From positions 1 through 41,053 of the forward strand of contig NZ_WLYI01000042.1 of the NCBI RefSeq assembly GCF_009707515.1: a stretch of DNA of 41,053 nucleotides, in the 5' to 3' direction. The number at the start of each line of letters is the position of its first letter. The first letter of the stretch is position 1. Positions 17,105-24,583 of this stretch are shown here, one piece after another. The stretch is from Pseudomonas karstica. GTDB taxonomy: Bacteria > Pseudomonadota > Gammaproteobacteria > Pseudomonadales > Pseudomonadaceae. The notes under the pieces were generated by a model. It worked only from the letters and a program-made list of their open reading frames with translations. It had not been told where the DNA came from and made no database searches. The position numbers and the translations under genes were made by a program.

Positions 17105-18454
17105 ATGCATATTCATATTCTCGGTATTTGCGGCACGTTCATGGGCTCAATGGCGGTCTTGGCCAAAGAGCTGGGCCATCATGTTACCGGCTCCGATGCC
17201 AATGTTTATCCACCCATGAGCACGCAACTGCAGGCCCAGGGCATTGAGTTGACCCAAGGTTACGACCCGGCGCAGTTCGACCCGGTGCCGGACCTGGTGG
17301 TGATCGGCAATGCCATGTCCCGCGGTAATCCGGCGGTCGAGTATGTACTGAACAAAGGCCTGCCCTATGTGTCCGGCCCGCAATGGCTGGCGGACCACGT
17401 GTTGCAAGGCCGCTGGGTGCTGGCGGTTGCTGGTACCCATGGCAAGACCACCACCAGTAGCATGCTGGCCTGGGTCCTGGAGCACGCGGGCATGAGCCCG
17501 GGGTTTCTGATTGGCGGCGTGCCGCAGAACTTCTCGGTTTCGGCGCGCCTGGGCGATACGCCGTTTTTCGTCATCGAAGCCGATGAATACGACAGCGCCT
17601 TCTTCGACAAGCGCTCCAAGTTTGTTCACTACCGCCCGCGCACGGCGATCCTGAATAACCTGGAGTTTGATCACGCTGACATCTTCCCTGATCTTCCAGC
17701 CATCGAGCGGCAGTTCCACCACTTGGTGCGCACCATCCCCAGCGAAGGCCTGGTGATTCATCCAACCACCGAGCCTGCATTGCAGCGGGTGATCGAGATG
17801 GGTTGCTGGACCCCGGTGCAAACCACCGGCGTGGGAGGACAATGGCAGGTCAAGTTGCTGAGCGACGACGGCTCCAGGTTTGAGGTGCTGTTCGAAGGTG
17901 TCGCCCAAGGTACCGTCGAGTGGGACATGACGGGCCAGCACAACGTCGCCAATGCCTTGGTCACCCTGGCGGCTGCCCGGCACGTCGGCGTAGTGCCGTC
18001 CATGGGCATTGCCGCGCTGAGTGCGTTCAAAAGCGTCAAGCGCCGCATGGAAAAAGTCGCTGAAGTGAACGGTATTACCATCTACGACGACTTTGCCCAC
18101 CACCCGACGGCGATTGCCACCACCCTCGATGGCTTGCGTAAGCGCGTCGGCGATGCCCAGGTAATCGCCATTGTCGAGCCACGCTCCAACTCCATGAAGC
18201 TTGGCGCACACCGTGATGGCTTGCCGGAAAGTGTGAACGATGCTGATCAGGTGGTCTGGTATGCCCCGGCCAACCTTGGTTGGGACCTGCCCGCCATCGC
18301 TGCGCAGTGCACGGTGCCATCGACAGTCTGCGATACCCTTGAGGGCATCATCGATCACGTGAAACACCAGGCCAAACCCGGCGCCCATGTGGTGATCATG
18401 AGCAACGGCGGCTTCGGCGGCTTGCACGGCAAACTGGCCGAGGCTTTGAAATGA
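17105..18454 (+). CDS. mpl: UDP-MurNAc:tripeptide ligase, peptidoglycan recycling
   Basis: 449 aa, the usual length of Mpl, a cytoplasmic Mur-ligase that joins the recycled peptide L-Ala-gamma-D-Glu-meso-DAP to UDP-MurNAc using ATP. Seen: the N-terminal Rossmann-like HIHILGICGTFMGSMAVLAK, the ATP loop AGTHGKTTTSSMLAW (near residue 110), EADEYDSAFFDKRSKF, NNLEFDHADIFPDL and the C-terminal FAHHPTAIATTLDGLR. EYDSAFFDKRSKFVHYRP distinguishes Mpl from MurC. It overlaps ubiX by 4 bases (ATGA), so the two are translationally coupled. Confidence 0.97.
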   Translation: MHIHILGICGTFMGSMAVLAKELGHHVTGSDANVYPPMSTQLQAQGIELTQGYDPAQFDPVPDLVVIGNAMSRGNPAVEYVLNKGLPYVSGPQWLADHVLQGRWVLAVAGTHGKTTTSSMLAWVLEHAGMSPGFLIGGVPQNFSVSARLGDTPFFVIEADEYDSAFFDKRSKFVHYRPRTAILNNLEFDHADIFPDLPAIERQFHHLVRTIPSEGLVIHPTTEPALQRVIEMGCWTPVQTTGVGGQWQVKLLSDDGSRFEVLFEGVAQGTVEWDMTGQHNVANALVTLAAARHVGVVPSMGIAALSAFKSVKRRMEKVAEVNGITIYDDFAHHPTAIATTLDGLRKRVGDAQVIAIVEPRSNSMKLGAHRDGLPESVNDADQVVWYAPANLGWDLPAIAAQCTVPSTVCDTLEGIIDHVKHQAKPGAHVVIMSNGGFGGLHGKLAEALK

Positions 18455-19080
18455 GCGGGCCGGAGCGCGTTACCCTGGCGATGACCGGTGCGTCAGGCGC
18501 GCCCTATGGCCTGCGGTTGCTGGATTGCCTGGTGCGGGAAGAGCGTGAGGTGCACTTCCTGATTTCCAAGGCCGCGCAATTGGTGATGGCCACCGAGACT
18601 GATGTCGCGCTGCCCGCCAAGGTACAGATGATGCAGGCCTTCCTCACCGAATACACCGGTGCGTCGGCGGGGCAGATCAAGGTCTATGGCAAGGAGGACT
18701 GGATGTCGCCAGTGGCCTCCGGCTCCGGCGCGCCGGCGGCGATGGTAGTGGTGCCGTGTTCTACCGGCACCTTGTCGGCGATTGCCACGGGTGCCTGCAA
18801 TAACTTGATCGAGCGGGCGGCGGACGTGACCTTGAAGGAGCGTCGGCAGTTGATTCTGGTGCCTCGCGAAGCGCCGTACTCGAGCATCCACTTGGAGCAC
18901 ATGCTCAAGTTGTCGAACATGGGCGTGACCATTCTGCCGGCGTCGCCCGGTTTTTATCACCAGCCGCAAACCATTGATGACCTGGTGGACTTTGTGGTGG
19001 CGCGGATTCTCAATCTGCTGAACATCCCCCAGGATATGTTGCCGCGCTGGGGCGAACACCATTTGAGCAGTGATGAATAA
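18451..19080 (+). CDS. ubiX: Flavin prenyltransferase
   Basis: 209 aa. UbiX attaches a dimethylallyl group to FMN to make prenylated FMN, the cofactor of the UbiD decarboxylase in ubiquinone synthesis. Visible: the FMN-binding TLAMTGASGAPYGLRLLDCL at the N-terminus, GSGAPAAMVVVPCSTGTLSAIATG in the middle and LVPREAPYSSIHLEHMLKL followed by MGVTILPASPGFYHQPQT. It overlaps mpl upstream and the small lipoprotein gene downstream by 8 bases, so the three look like one operon. Confidence 0.97.
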   Translation: MSGPERVTLAMTGASGAPYGLRLLDCLVREEREVHFLISKAAQLVMATETDVALPAKVQMMQAFLTEYTGASAGQIKVYGKEDWMSPVASGSGAPAAMVVVPCSTGTLSAIATGACNNLIERAADVTLKERRQLILVPREAPYSSIHLEHMLKLSNMGVTILPASPGFYHQPQTIDDLVDFVVARILNLLNIPQDMLPRWGEHHLSSDE

Positions 19081-19357
19081 AGCCTGGATGGTGTTGCTGG
19101 CTCTGCAACTGGCCGGCTGCGCCACGGTGCGCACCCTGGACGCGGCGCAACCCGGCGCGCCGGTGGTGTATGCCGGGACGCGGCTGGATGTGTATGCGAT
19201 GCAGGGTGGGTGTTGCGCGATGGACCGCTTCGGTGCCGAAGCGCCGAGCTACCCTGGCCTTGACCTGCCGGCCAGCGCGTTGCTGGACACCCTGCTGTTG
19301 CCGCTCTCGGTGTTGACGGTGTTGGGGGTTGGGTTTAACGCGACGGGTGGGTTGTAG
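19073..19357 (+). CDS. YceK/YidQ-type small lipoprotein
   Basis: 94 aa from ATG 19073, overlapping the ubiX stop by 8 bases. The N-terminus is a lipoprotein signal with lipobox LAGC (about residue 16-19), so the mature protein is a small membrane-anchored lipoprotein. The body shows the YceK/YidQ (DUF1375) pattern: PVVYAGTRLDVYAMQGGCC, then PSYPGLDLPASALLDTLLLPLSVL. The function of the family is unknown. It is probably translated from the mpl-ubiX mRNA. Confidence 0.85.
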   Translation: MNKAWMVLLALQLAGCATVRTLDAAQPGAPVVYAGTRLDVYAMQGGCCAMDRFGAEAPSYPGLDLPASALLDTLLLPLSVLTVLGVGFNATGGL

Positions 19358-19385
19358 CTTCCACTGGTTGATCGTCACAAGATGC

Positions 19386-19408
19386 ATTCCCGCGCCGGGC
19401 GCGGGAAT
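19386..19408. terminator. Bidirectional hairpin between convergent genes
   Basis: ATTCCCGCGC and GCGCGGGAAT form a perfect 10-bp stem with a 3-base loop, midway between the lipoprotein gene and the convergent gene at 19414. It resembles the REP-type hairpins of this genome and probably acts as a shared transcription barrier, although no long T run follows. Confidence 0.6.
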
Positions 19409-19413
19409 GATCA

Positions 19414-20055
19414 TTACTTGCCCAGCTTACGCAGTTCATCGGACTCGACAATCCGCACGCCGTCCTGCTCTTCCAGCGCCAGGCGCCACATGGCCCGGGC
19501 CAGCTCGCAGACTTCGATGCCATGGTATTTACCTGGAATCAGTCGCGACAACGGCCCGGCTAGTTTCTCCGCCAGACGCGGCTCCAACCGCTCTCCCAGC
19601 AACAGCGATGGCCGGACAATGGTCAACTGCGGCCAGCCCTGGGCCTTCAGGGCGTCTTCCATTTCCCCTTTGACCCGGTTGTAGAAGATCGAGGACTTCG
19701 GGTCGGCGCCAATCGCGCTGATCACGATCAGGTGCCGGGTGCTCATTTCCCGCGCACGCTTGGCAAAAGCCACCACCATGTCCAGGTCGACGGCGCGAAA
19801 AGCCGCTTCGGAGCCTGCTTGCTTGATGGTCGTGCCCAGGCAGCAAAAAGCGATATCTACCTGGCCGCTCAGTTGTGGCAGAAATACAGCCGGATCACCC
19901 ACTGGGTTTTCCAGGTGCGGATGTTCGGCCAGTGGCCGGCGACTGGGCGCCAGTACCCGGCTGACCGTGGGCTCATTGAGCAGGCGGTCCAACAGATGTT
20001 CCCCGGTCAGGCCAGAGGCTCCGGCAAGCAATATATGCTGAGGCGTCAAGTACAT
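19414..20055 (-). CDS. NAD(P)-binding oxidoreductase-like protein
   Basis: 213 aa from ATG 20055, with AGGGGGA upstream. It has the Rossmann-type start ILLAGASGLTGEHLLDRLL, then DIAFCCLGTTIKQAGSEAAF and the segment STRHLIVISAIGADPKSSIFYNRVKGEME, in which a Tyr/Asn-x3-Lys arrangement recalls atypical short-chain dehydrogenases (NmrA/HTATIP2-like). Such proteins may be redox sensors or structural NADPH binders rather than enzymes. The substrate is unknown. It lies 28 bp downstream of the MORN-caspase gene and in the same orientation, so may share its transcript. Confidence 0.82.
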   Translation of the reverse strand: MYLTPQHILLAGASGLTGEHLLDRLLNEPTVSRVLAPSRRPLAEHPHLENPVGDPAVFLPQLSGQVDIAFCCLGTTIKQAGSEAAFRAVDLDMVVAFAKRAREMSTRHLIVISAIGADPKSSIFYNRVKGEMEDALKAQGWPQLTIVRPSLLLGERLEPRLAEKLAGPLSRLIPGKYHGIEVCELARAMWRLALEEQDGVRIVESDELRKLGK

Positions 20056-20083
20056 GATGTTTCCCCCTGTGTACAGTTTCAGC

Positions 20084-21802
20084 TTAGTTGCTCTTCGCAT
20101 CCTTGCTATTGATAGACGCGCTTTCCAGCGCCTTTCGTGCCTGCTTTTTGCGCAATAATTGCCAATGCGCGATCACCGCCTTGGGGGCCCAGATCTGGGG
20201 TTCGGAGGCTTCGAAGTCGTCCGCCAGTTCACGCTCGGTGACATGCATTTGCGCGAGTTTGAAGGCGTGCTGCAGATCGTCGGTCTGGTTGAAGGCCTGG
20301 GCGAACAGGGCATTACCAAAGTAGGTGAAGTCAGCTTCCTCGGAGCAACCGAACGAGACGCGGTCGGCCCGGGAGGCGGTCATGATCAGGGTGTGTTGGT
20401 CTTTTAGCGCCGGTATGAAACCGCCGGAGTAGCAGGCTGAAATGACGATGATCTTGTCACGGTTTTTCAGCGGTGCCATGACGGCCGCCAATTCATCGGC
20501 TGGCAGGTCGGCCAGTTCCATGCGCGGCTGGTCCAGCACCAGTTCGTGCTCATGGGTGCCGTGGCTGGTCATGTAGATGAACACCAGGTCTTCCGGCCCG
20601 CTACGCTCGGCCAGGGTCTGCACTGCACGACGCAGGCTTTCGCGGGTGGCCATGGGCCGGTCGGTGATATGGTCGCGGTGGTTGACCAGGCGGACCTGGC
20701 CGTAGGCGCCGAAGCGGGTGGCAAGCATGTTGCTGACGTAGTCGGCTTCGCGCAGGAATACGCTTTGCTTGCCGTCGCCGGCCAATGTCAGGGTGTACAA
20801 CTCCACCGCGGGGGTAGAGGCGGGCACAGAGGCGAGGGCCTGGTCGAGCAGGCGGCCTTGGGCCAGTACCCCGACTTCCAGGGCGTCGGGCAGCAATGTG
20901 CCGTCGGCATTACGCACGCGCATGCCGTTGGCCCAAGTGCCGGCTTGCACGGTGCCATCAGTGAGTACCAGGGTGCCGTGCCCCTGATAATTGTCGTTGT
21001 CGAAGCCACCAATGTAGAAGCTGCCGTCGGTGAGGTTCAGGCGTCCCTTGCCGGTAAAGCGCCAATCGCTGAACTGGCCAACGTAATGGCTGCCGTCGAT
21101 ACCGGTGAGTTCGCCTTTGCCGCTCAGTGCACCTTCCTCGAACGCTCCGGTCCACACATCGCCGTCGGCGTTTTCATAGCGGCCCTGACCGTTGAGCTGG
21201 TTCTGTTTGAAGCCGCCGACGTACATATCGCCATCGGCGCTGTTGAAGGTGCCGCTGCCTTCCAGTTGGCCGTCGACGAAGTGGCCGCTGAACTGGTTGC
21301 CGCTGTCGTCGTTGCGCTGGCCTTCGCCATTGGGTTTGCCGTGGGCGAACTGGCCCAGGTATTGGCTGCCGTCGGGAAGCTCCAGGCGGCCGAGGCCGGA
21401 ATACTGGTCATCCTTGAACCCGCCGCGATAGGTCATCAGGCCCTCTTTGAGGGTGCCTTCGCCGTTGCGCCTGCCTTTCTTGAAGCCGCCGACATAGCTG
21501 CTGCCCGGAGTGGTCAGGCTGCCTTGGCCATCGAACAGGCCTTGCTGGAACTGACCTTTATAGACCTCGCCATTACGACCGTGCCATTCGCCACGGCCAT
21601 GCCACTGGCCCTTGTCGAACTGCCCGGCGTACCAACTGCCACTGGGGTAGTCCACCCGTCCCTGGCCTTGCAGTAAGCCATTGACCACCTCGCCCCGATA
21701 ACGACCGCCGTCGGGCAGGCGTGCATCGGGCGGCAACAGTGATTCGCCATCGCCGCAAGCGGTGAGCAGCAGAACAAGTGCAAGGGGAGCAAGTGGGCGC
21801 AT
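20084..21802 (-). CDS. MORN-repeat lipoprotein with C-terminal caspase-like (C13) peptidase
   Basis: 572 aa from ATG 21802; the longer frame to 21910 lacks a signal peptide at its start. The N-terminus MRPLAPLALVLLLTACGDGE is a lipoprotein signal with lipobox LTAC. Residues of about 29-305 hold about 12 MORN-type repeats of about 23 residues (pattern Y-x-G-x-F-x2-G-x3-G-x-G). After a linker, residues of about 360-560 form a caspase-fold, C13-like peptidase: the catalytic pair is His414 in YMTSHGTHEHE and Cys457 in VISACYSGGF, each after a hydrophobic strand. It should be anchored in the envelope with the peptidase in the periplasm, but the substrate is unknown. MORN repeats in other proteins bind lipids or form extended beta scaffolds, so a membrane-linked protease role is possible. 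Confidence 0.87.
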   Translation of the reverse strand: MRPLAPLALVLLLTACGDGESLLPPDARLPDGGRYRGEVVNGLLQGQGRVDYPSGSWYAGQFDKGQWHGRGEWHGRNGEVYKGQFQQGLFDGQGSLTTPGSSYVGGFKKGRRNGEGTLKEGLMTYRGGFKDDQYSGLGRLELPDGSQYLGQFAHGKPNGEGQRNDDSGNQFSGHFVDGQLEGSGTFNSADGDMYVGGFKQNQLNGQGRYENADGDVWTGAFEEGALSGKGELTGIDGSHYVGQFSDWRFTGKGRLNLTDGSFYIGGFDNDNYQGHGTLVLTDGTVQAGTWANGMRVRNADGTLLPDALEVGVLAQGRLLDQALASVPASTPAVELYTLTLAGDGKQSVFLREADYVSNMLATRFGAYGQVRLVNHRDHITDRPMATRESLRRAVQTLAERSGPEDLVFIYMTSHGTHEHELVLDQPRMELADLPADELAAVMAPLKNRDKIIVISACYSGGFIPALKDQHTLIMTASRADRVSFGCSEEADFTYFGNALFAQAFNQTDDLQHAFKLAQMHVTERELADDFEASEPQIWAPKAVIAHWQLLRKKQARKALESASINSKDAKSN

Positions 21803-21919
21803 AGCGGGATCCGGATAATTGAGCGCCGAGTATGCCGCAGGTGCGAGATCTATACATAAATTTGTGGTGAGAGCGCGGGCTGTGGCAAAGGGCACAAGCA
21901 CCCTCGCCACAGGAAAGGT

Positions 21920-22375
21920 TTAAACGAAACAGAGTGACAGCGACTCGGCGATGTAGGCAGGTTTTGCCTGGCCTTCGATTTCCAGAGTGGCCGTGGCTTT
22001 GAACAGCCACTGTCCGGGTTTCTTCTCGGTGACATCGGTGAGGGTGACGTTCAGGCGCACCTTCGAATTGACCTTCACCGGTTGAATGAACCGCACACTG
22101 TCCAGGCCATAATTGACGGCCATTTTCAGGCCTTCGGGCATGATCAGGATGTCTTCCATCAACTTGGGCATCAGCGATAACGACAGGAAACCGTGGGCGA
22201 TAGTGCTGCCGAATGGAGTCTGGGCGGCTTTCACCGGATCGACGTGGATGAACTGATGATCGCCGGTGGCCTCAGCGAACAGGTTAATGCGTGCCTGGTC
22301 GATGGTGAGCCACTCGGAACGTCCCAGTTCCTTGCCGACGTAATCTTTGAGCTGCGCTACGGGTACATAGGGCAT
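21920..22375 (-). CDS. MaoC-type hydratase
   Basis: 151 aa from ATG 22375, with AAGGAG at 8 bases; the frame is open 7 codons further. A single hot-dog domain of the MaoC (R-specific enoyl-CoA hydratase) family, with the active-site segment FAEATGDHQFIHVDPVKAA (catalytic Asp39 and His44) and FGSTIAHGFLSLSLMPKL after it. It probably hydrates enoyl-CoA or acts on a related thioester in fatty-acid metabolism. It lies about 117 bp upstream of the MORN-caspase gene on the same strand and may be in one transcript with it. Confidence 0.92.
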   Translation of the reverse strand: MPYVPVAQLKDYVGKELGRSEWLTIDQARINLFAEATGDHQFIHVDPVKAAQTPFGSTIAHGFLSLSLMPKLMEDILIMPEGLKMAVNYGLDSVRFIQPVKVNSKVRLNVTLTDVTEKKPGQWLFKATATLEIEGQAKPAYIAESLSLCFV

Positions 22376-22582
22376 TGCGACACTCCTTGGGTTCATCGGT
22401 TCTGGTCGGGACTAAGAGTCCCGCTCGCTTTTGCCGTTTTGTTGTTTCAGGCAGGTTACTGAGAACCAATGTAGATCATCATGAGCATCTGGCCTGGTCA
22501 ACCCACCATGCTTTTGGCGAATGCCGATCCATAGAGCCGGCGTGTTTATAATGCGAGGCACGATTTTTAGGGGAGAGGGCGG

Positions 22583-22945
22583 ATGCTGTTACGTGGCCTG
22601 ACATGGCTGGTGTTGTTTCAATTGCTCGGCACGGCGATCAATCATTTATTCCTGCCGGTGTTGCCGGGGCCGATTGTCGGCCTGCTGCTGATGCTGGCCT
22701 ACCTGATCTGGCGCGGTGAAGTCGGCGAGCCCTTGAGCCTTGCCGCCAGCAGTTTGTTGCGCTATTTGCCGTTGCTGCTGGTGCCACCAGCGGTGGGCGT
22801 GATGGTGTATGCCAAGGATATTGTCGCTGACTTCTGGGCCATTGTCGGTGCGTTGGTGCTATCCCTGATAATCGCCATGGGTTTTGCCGGGGTACTGATG
22901 CAGCGGCTGGTCAAGCGCCAGGCGCGCCGGGAGGACGGGCAATGA
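22583..22945 (+). CDS. CidA/LrgA-family membrane protein
   Basis: 120 aa with four hydrophobic segments, matching the holin-like CidA/LrgA family: LFQLLGTAINHLFLPVLPGPIVGLLLML and LPLLLVPPAVGVMVYAKDIVADFW. GGGGAGAGGG precedes the ATG. Such proteins work with LrgB partners in controlling autolysis, or in export of small metabolites such as pyruvate. The stop overlaps the start of the next gene by 4 bases (ATGA), which strongly supports a functional pair. Confidence 0.92.
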   Translation: MLLRGLTWLVLFQLLGTAINHLFLPVLPGPIVGLLLMLAYLIWRGEVGEPLSLAASSLLRYLPLLLVPPAVGVMVYAKDIVADFWAIVGALVLSLIIAMGFAGVLMQRLVKRQARREDGQ

Positions 22946-23658
22946 CCTTCGACTGGCAAGGCGCCTGGGGAGCGGTGATTCATCATCCATTATTTGGCAT
23001 CGGCATCACCCTGGGGGCTTATCAACTGGTGCTGGCGGGCTTCGAGAAAACCCGCTGGGTTTTCCTGCAACCGGTGCTGGTATCAATGCTGCTGGTGATC
23101 GGCGTCTTGCTTGGCTGTGGGCTGACTTATGTCGAATACCGCAAAAGCACCGAGATCATGAGCATCTTGCTAGGCCCGGCGACGGTGGCCTTGGCCATAC
23201 CGCTTTACTTGAATCTGCGACGGATTCGACAGTTGTTCTGGCCGATTTTTACTACGCTGGTGGTGGGCGGTGTCTTGGCCACTGGCCTGTGCGTGTTGCT
23301 GGGGTGGTGGTTTGGCGCCGAACACATGGTGTTGATGACCATGGCGCCCAAGTCGGTGACCTCGCCGATTGCCATGCTGGTGGCCGAGCAGATCGGCGGT
23401 GTGGCCGCGCTGGCTGCAGTGTTTGTGCTGATTACCGGGGTGGTCGGGGCGATGGTCGGTCCGGCGCTTTTGTCTTTTCTGGGGGTTCATGGCCCTGAAG
23501 CGCGGGGCATGGCCTTGGGGATGACTGCCCATGCCGTCGGCACCTCGGTAGCCTTGCAGGAAAGTGAAGAGTGCGGCGCCTTCGCTGCGCTGGCCATGAG
23601 TTTGATGGGCGTGGCCACGGCAGTATTCTTGCCGTTGGCCGTGTCGCTGGTTGTTTAA
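22942..23658 (+). CDS. LrgB/CidB-family membrane protein
   Basis: 238 aa, rich in membrane segments and of the usual LrgB length. Typical blocks are LLGPATVALAIPLYLNLRRIR, LMTMAPKSVTSPIAMLVAEQIGG and the C-terminal GMALGMTAHAVGTSVALQESEECGAFAALAMSLMGVATAV. It is translationally coupled to the LrgA-like gene upstream. The pair is thought to act in the inner membrane, affecting murein hydrolase activity or metabolite transport. Confidence 0.95.
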   Translation: MTFDWQGAWGAVIHHPLFGIGITLGAYQLVLAGFEKTRWVFLQPVLVSMLLVIGVLLGCGLTYVEYRKSTEIMSILLGPATVALAIPLYLNLRRIRQLFWPIFTTLVVGGVLATGLCVLLGWWFGAEHMVLMTMAPKSVTSPIAMLVAEQIGGVAALAAVFVLITGVVGAMVGPALLSFLGVHGPEARGMALGMTAHAVGTSVALQESEECGAFAALAMSLMGVATAVFLPLAVSLVV

Positions 23659-23679
23659 GTCGGGATTAAGGAAATTTTT

Positions 23680-24270
23680 ATGAGTTTGGCGCTTTTCCCG
23701 CTCAACACTGTGCTGTTCCCCGGTTGCACCCTTGATCTGCAACTGTTTGAGGCGCGTTACCTGGACATGATCAGCCGCTGCATGAAAAAGGGCGAAAGCT
23801 TTGGCGTGGTGTGCATCCTCGATGGCAAGGAAGTGGGGCAGGCCCCGGATGGCTACGCGATGATTGGCTGTGAAGCGCTGATCCGTGACTTCAAGCAGCA
23901 GGATAACGGCCTGCTAGGTATTCGGGTGGAGGGCGGTCGGCGGTTCCGGGTGCGTGAAGCGGGTGTTCAGCGCGACCAGTTGCTGGTGGCCGAAGTCCAG
24001 TGGCTGGAAGAGCTGCCGGAGCAGCCTCTGGATGAGGAGGATGCCGACTTGCTGGCGTTGCTCCAGGCTCTGGCGGAACACCCGATGGTCGCTTCGCTGG
24101 ACATGGACGCCCACGCCGAGGGGCAGTTGGCGCTGGGCAATCAGTTGGCGTATCTGCTGCCCTTCACCGAGGCCGACAAGGTCGACCTGCTGCAACTCGA
24201 TGACCCGCAGCAACGCCTGGATGCGATTCAGCTGTTACTCGATGAGCTGCAAGGAGAGTTGTTCACCTGA
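23680..24270 (+). CDS. Lon N-terminal-domain (LON substrate-binding) protein
   Basis: 196 aa. It carries only the substrate-binding N-domain of Lon protease, without ATPase or protease: SLALFPLNTVLFPGCTLDLQLFEARYLDM at the start, then GVVCILDGKEVGQAP and GRRFRV. The C-terminal half is helical (EQPLDEEDADLLALLQALAEHP; LLPFTEADKVDLLQLDDPQQRLD) as in the Lon N-domain. Stand-alone proteins of this type are common in Pseudomonas but of unknown function. It begins 21 bp after lrgB, so may be cotranscribed. Confidence 0.9.
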   Translation: MSLALFPLNTVLFPGCTLDLQLFEARYLDMISRCMKKGESFGVVCILDGKEVGQAPDGYAMIGCEALIRDFKQQDNGLLGIRVEGGRRFRVREAGVQRDQLLVAEVQWLEELPEQPLDEEDADLLALLQALAEHPMVASLDMDAHAEGQLALGNQLAYLLPFTEADKVDLLQLDDPQQRLDAIQLLLDELQGELFT

Positions 24271-24375
24271 GTCCAATCTTCGGATTTATCCATGGCTGTT
24301 TTCGGATTTTTCGTCGTTGCCTGGGTCCTGTTGCCTGAAATAGTTGGCTATCACCAATCAGGACAGGGGATGAAC

Positions 24376-24582
24376 ATGATTCGGTTATCACCATCGGAGC
24401 AAGCAGTCTGGGATATGTTTTTTGTCAGCGTCACGGTGCAAGTGATCCGGCAAGCTGATCAGCGCGGCCCGGAGTACATCGCCGAGCGCGCCGCCGAAAT
24501 TGCCGATGAGATGCTGCTGGAGCGGCGCGAACGGTGCGTTGAGCGGCGCTCTGCCTCGGTGGACAGGATCAGGCCGGACTAA
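24376..24582 (+). CDS. Small hypothetical protein
   Basis: 68 aa from ATG 24376, chosen because AGGGGA lies 7 bases upstream; ATG 24370 would sit directly on that site. The sequence is MIRLSPSEQAVWDMFFVSVT followed by an amphipathic charged helix (ADQRGPEYIAERAAEIADEM) and a basic tail. No membrane segment. I do not recognise it beyond a conserved small Pseudomonas protein at this locus. It ends 1 base before the stop of the convergent gene. Confidence 0.65.
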   Translation: MIRLSPSEQAVWDMFFVSVTVQVIRQADQRGPEYIAERAAEIADEMLLERRERCVERRSASVDRIRPD

Positions 24583-24583
24583 G

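Noticed and set aside
20546..21676. 376-codon plus-strand frame opposite the MORN-caspase gene
   Set aside because: Periodic Ala/Val-rich product that mirrors the MORN repeats on the other strand.
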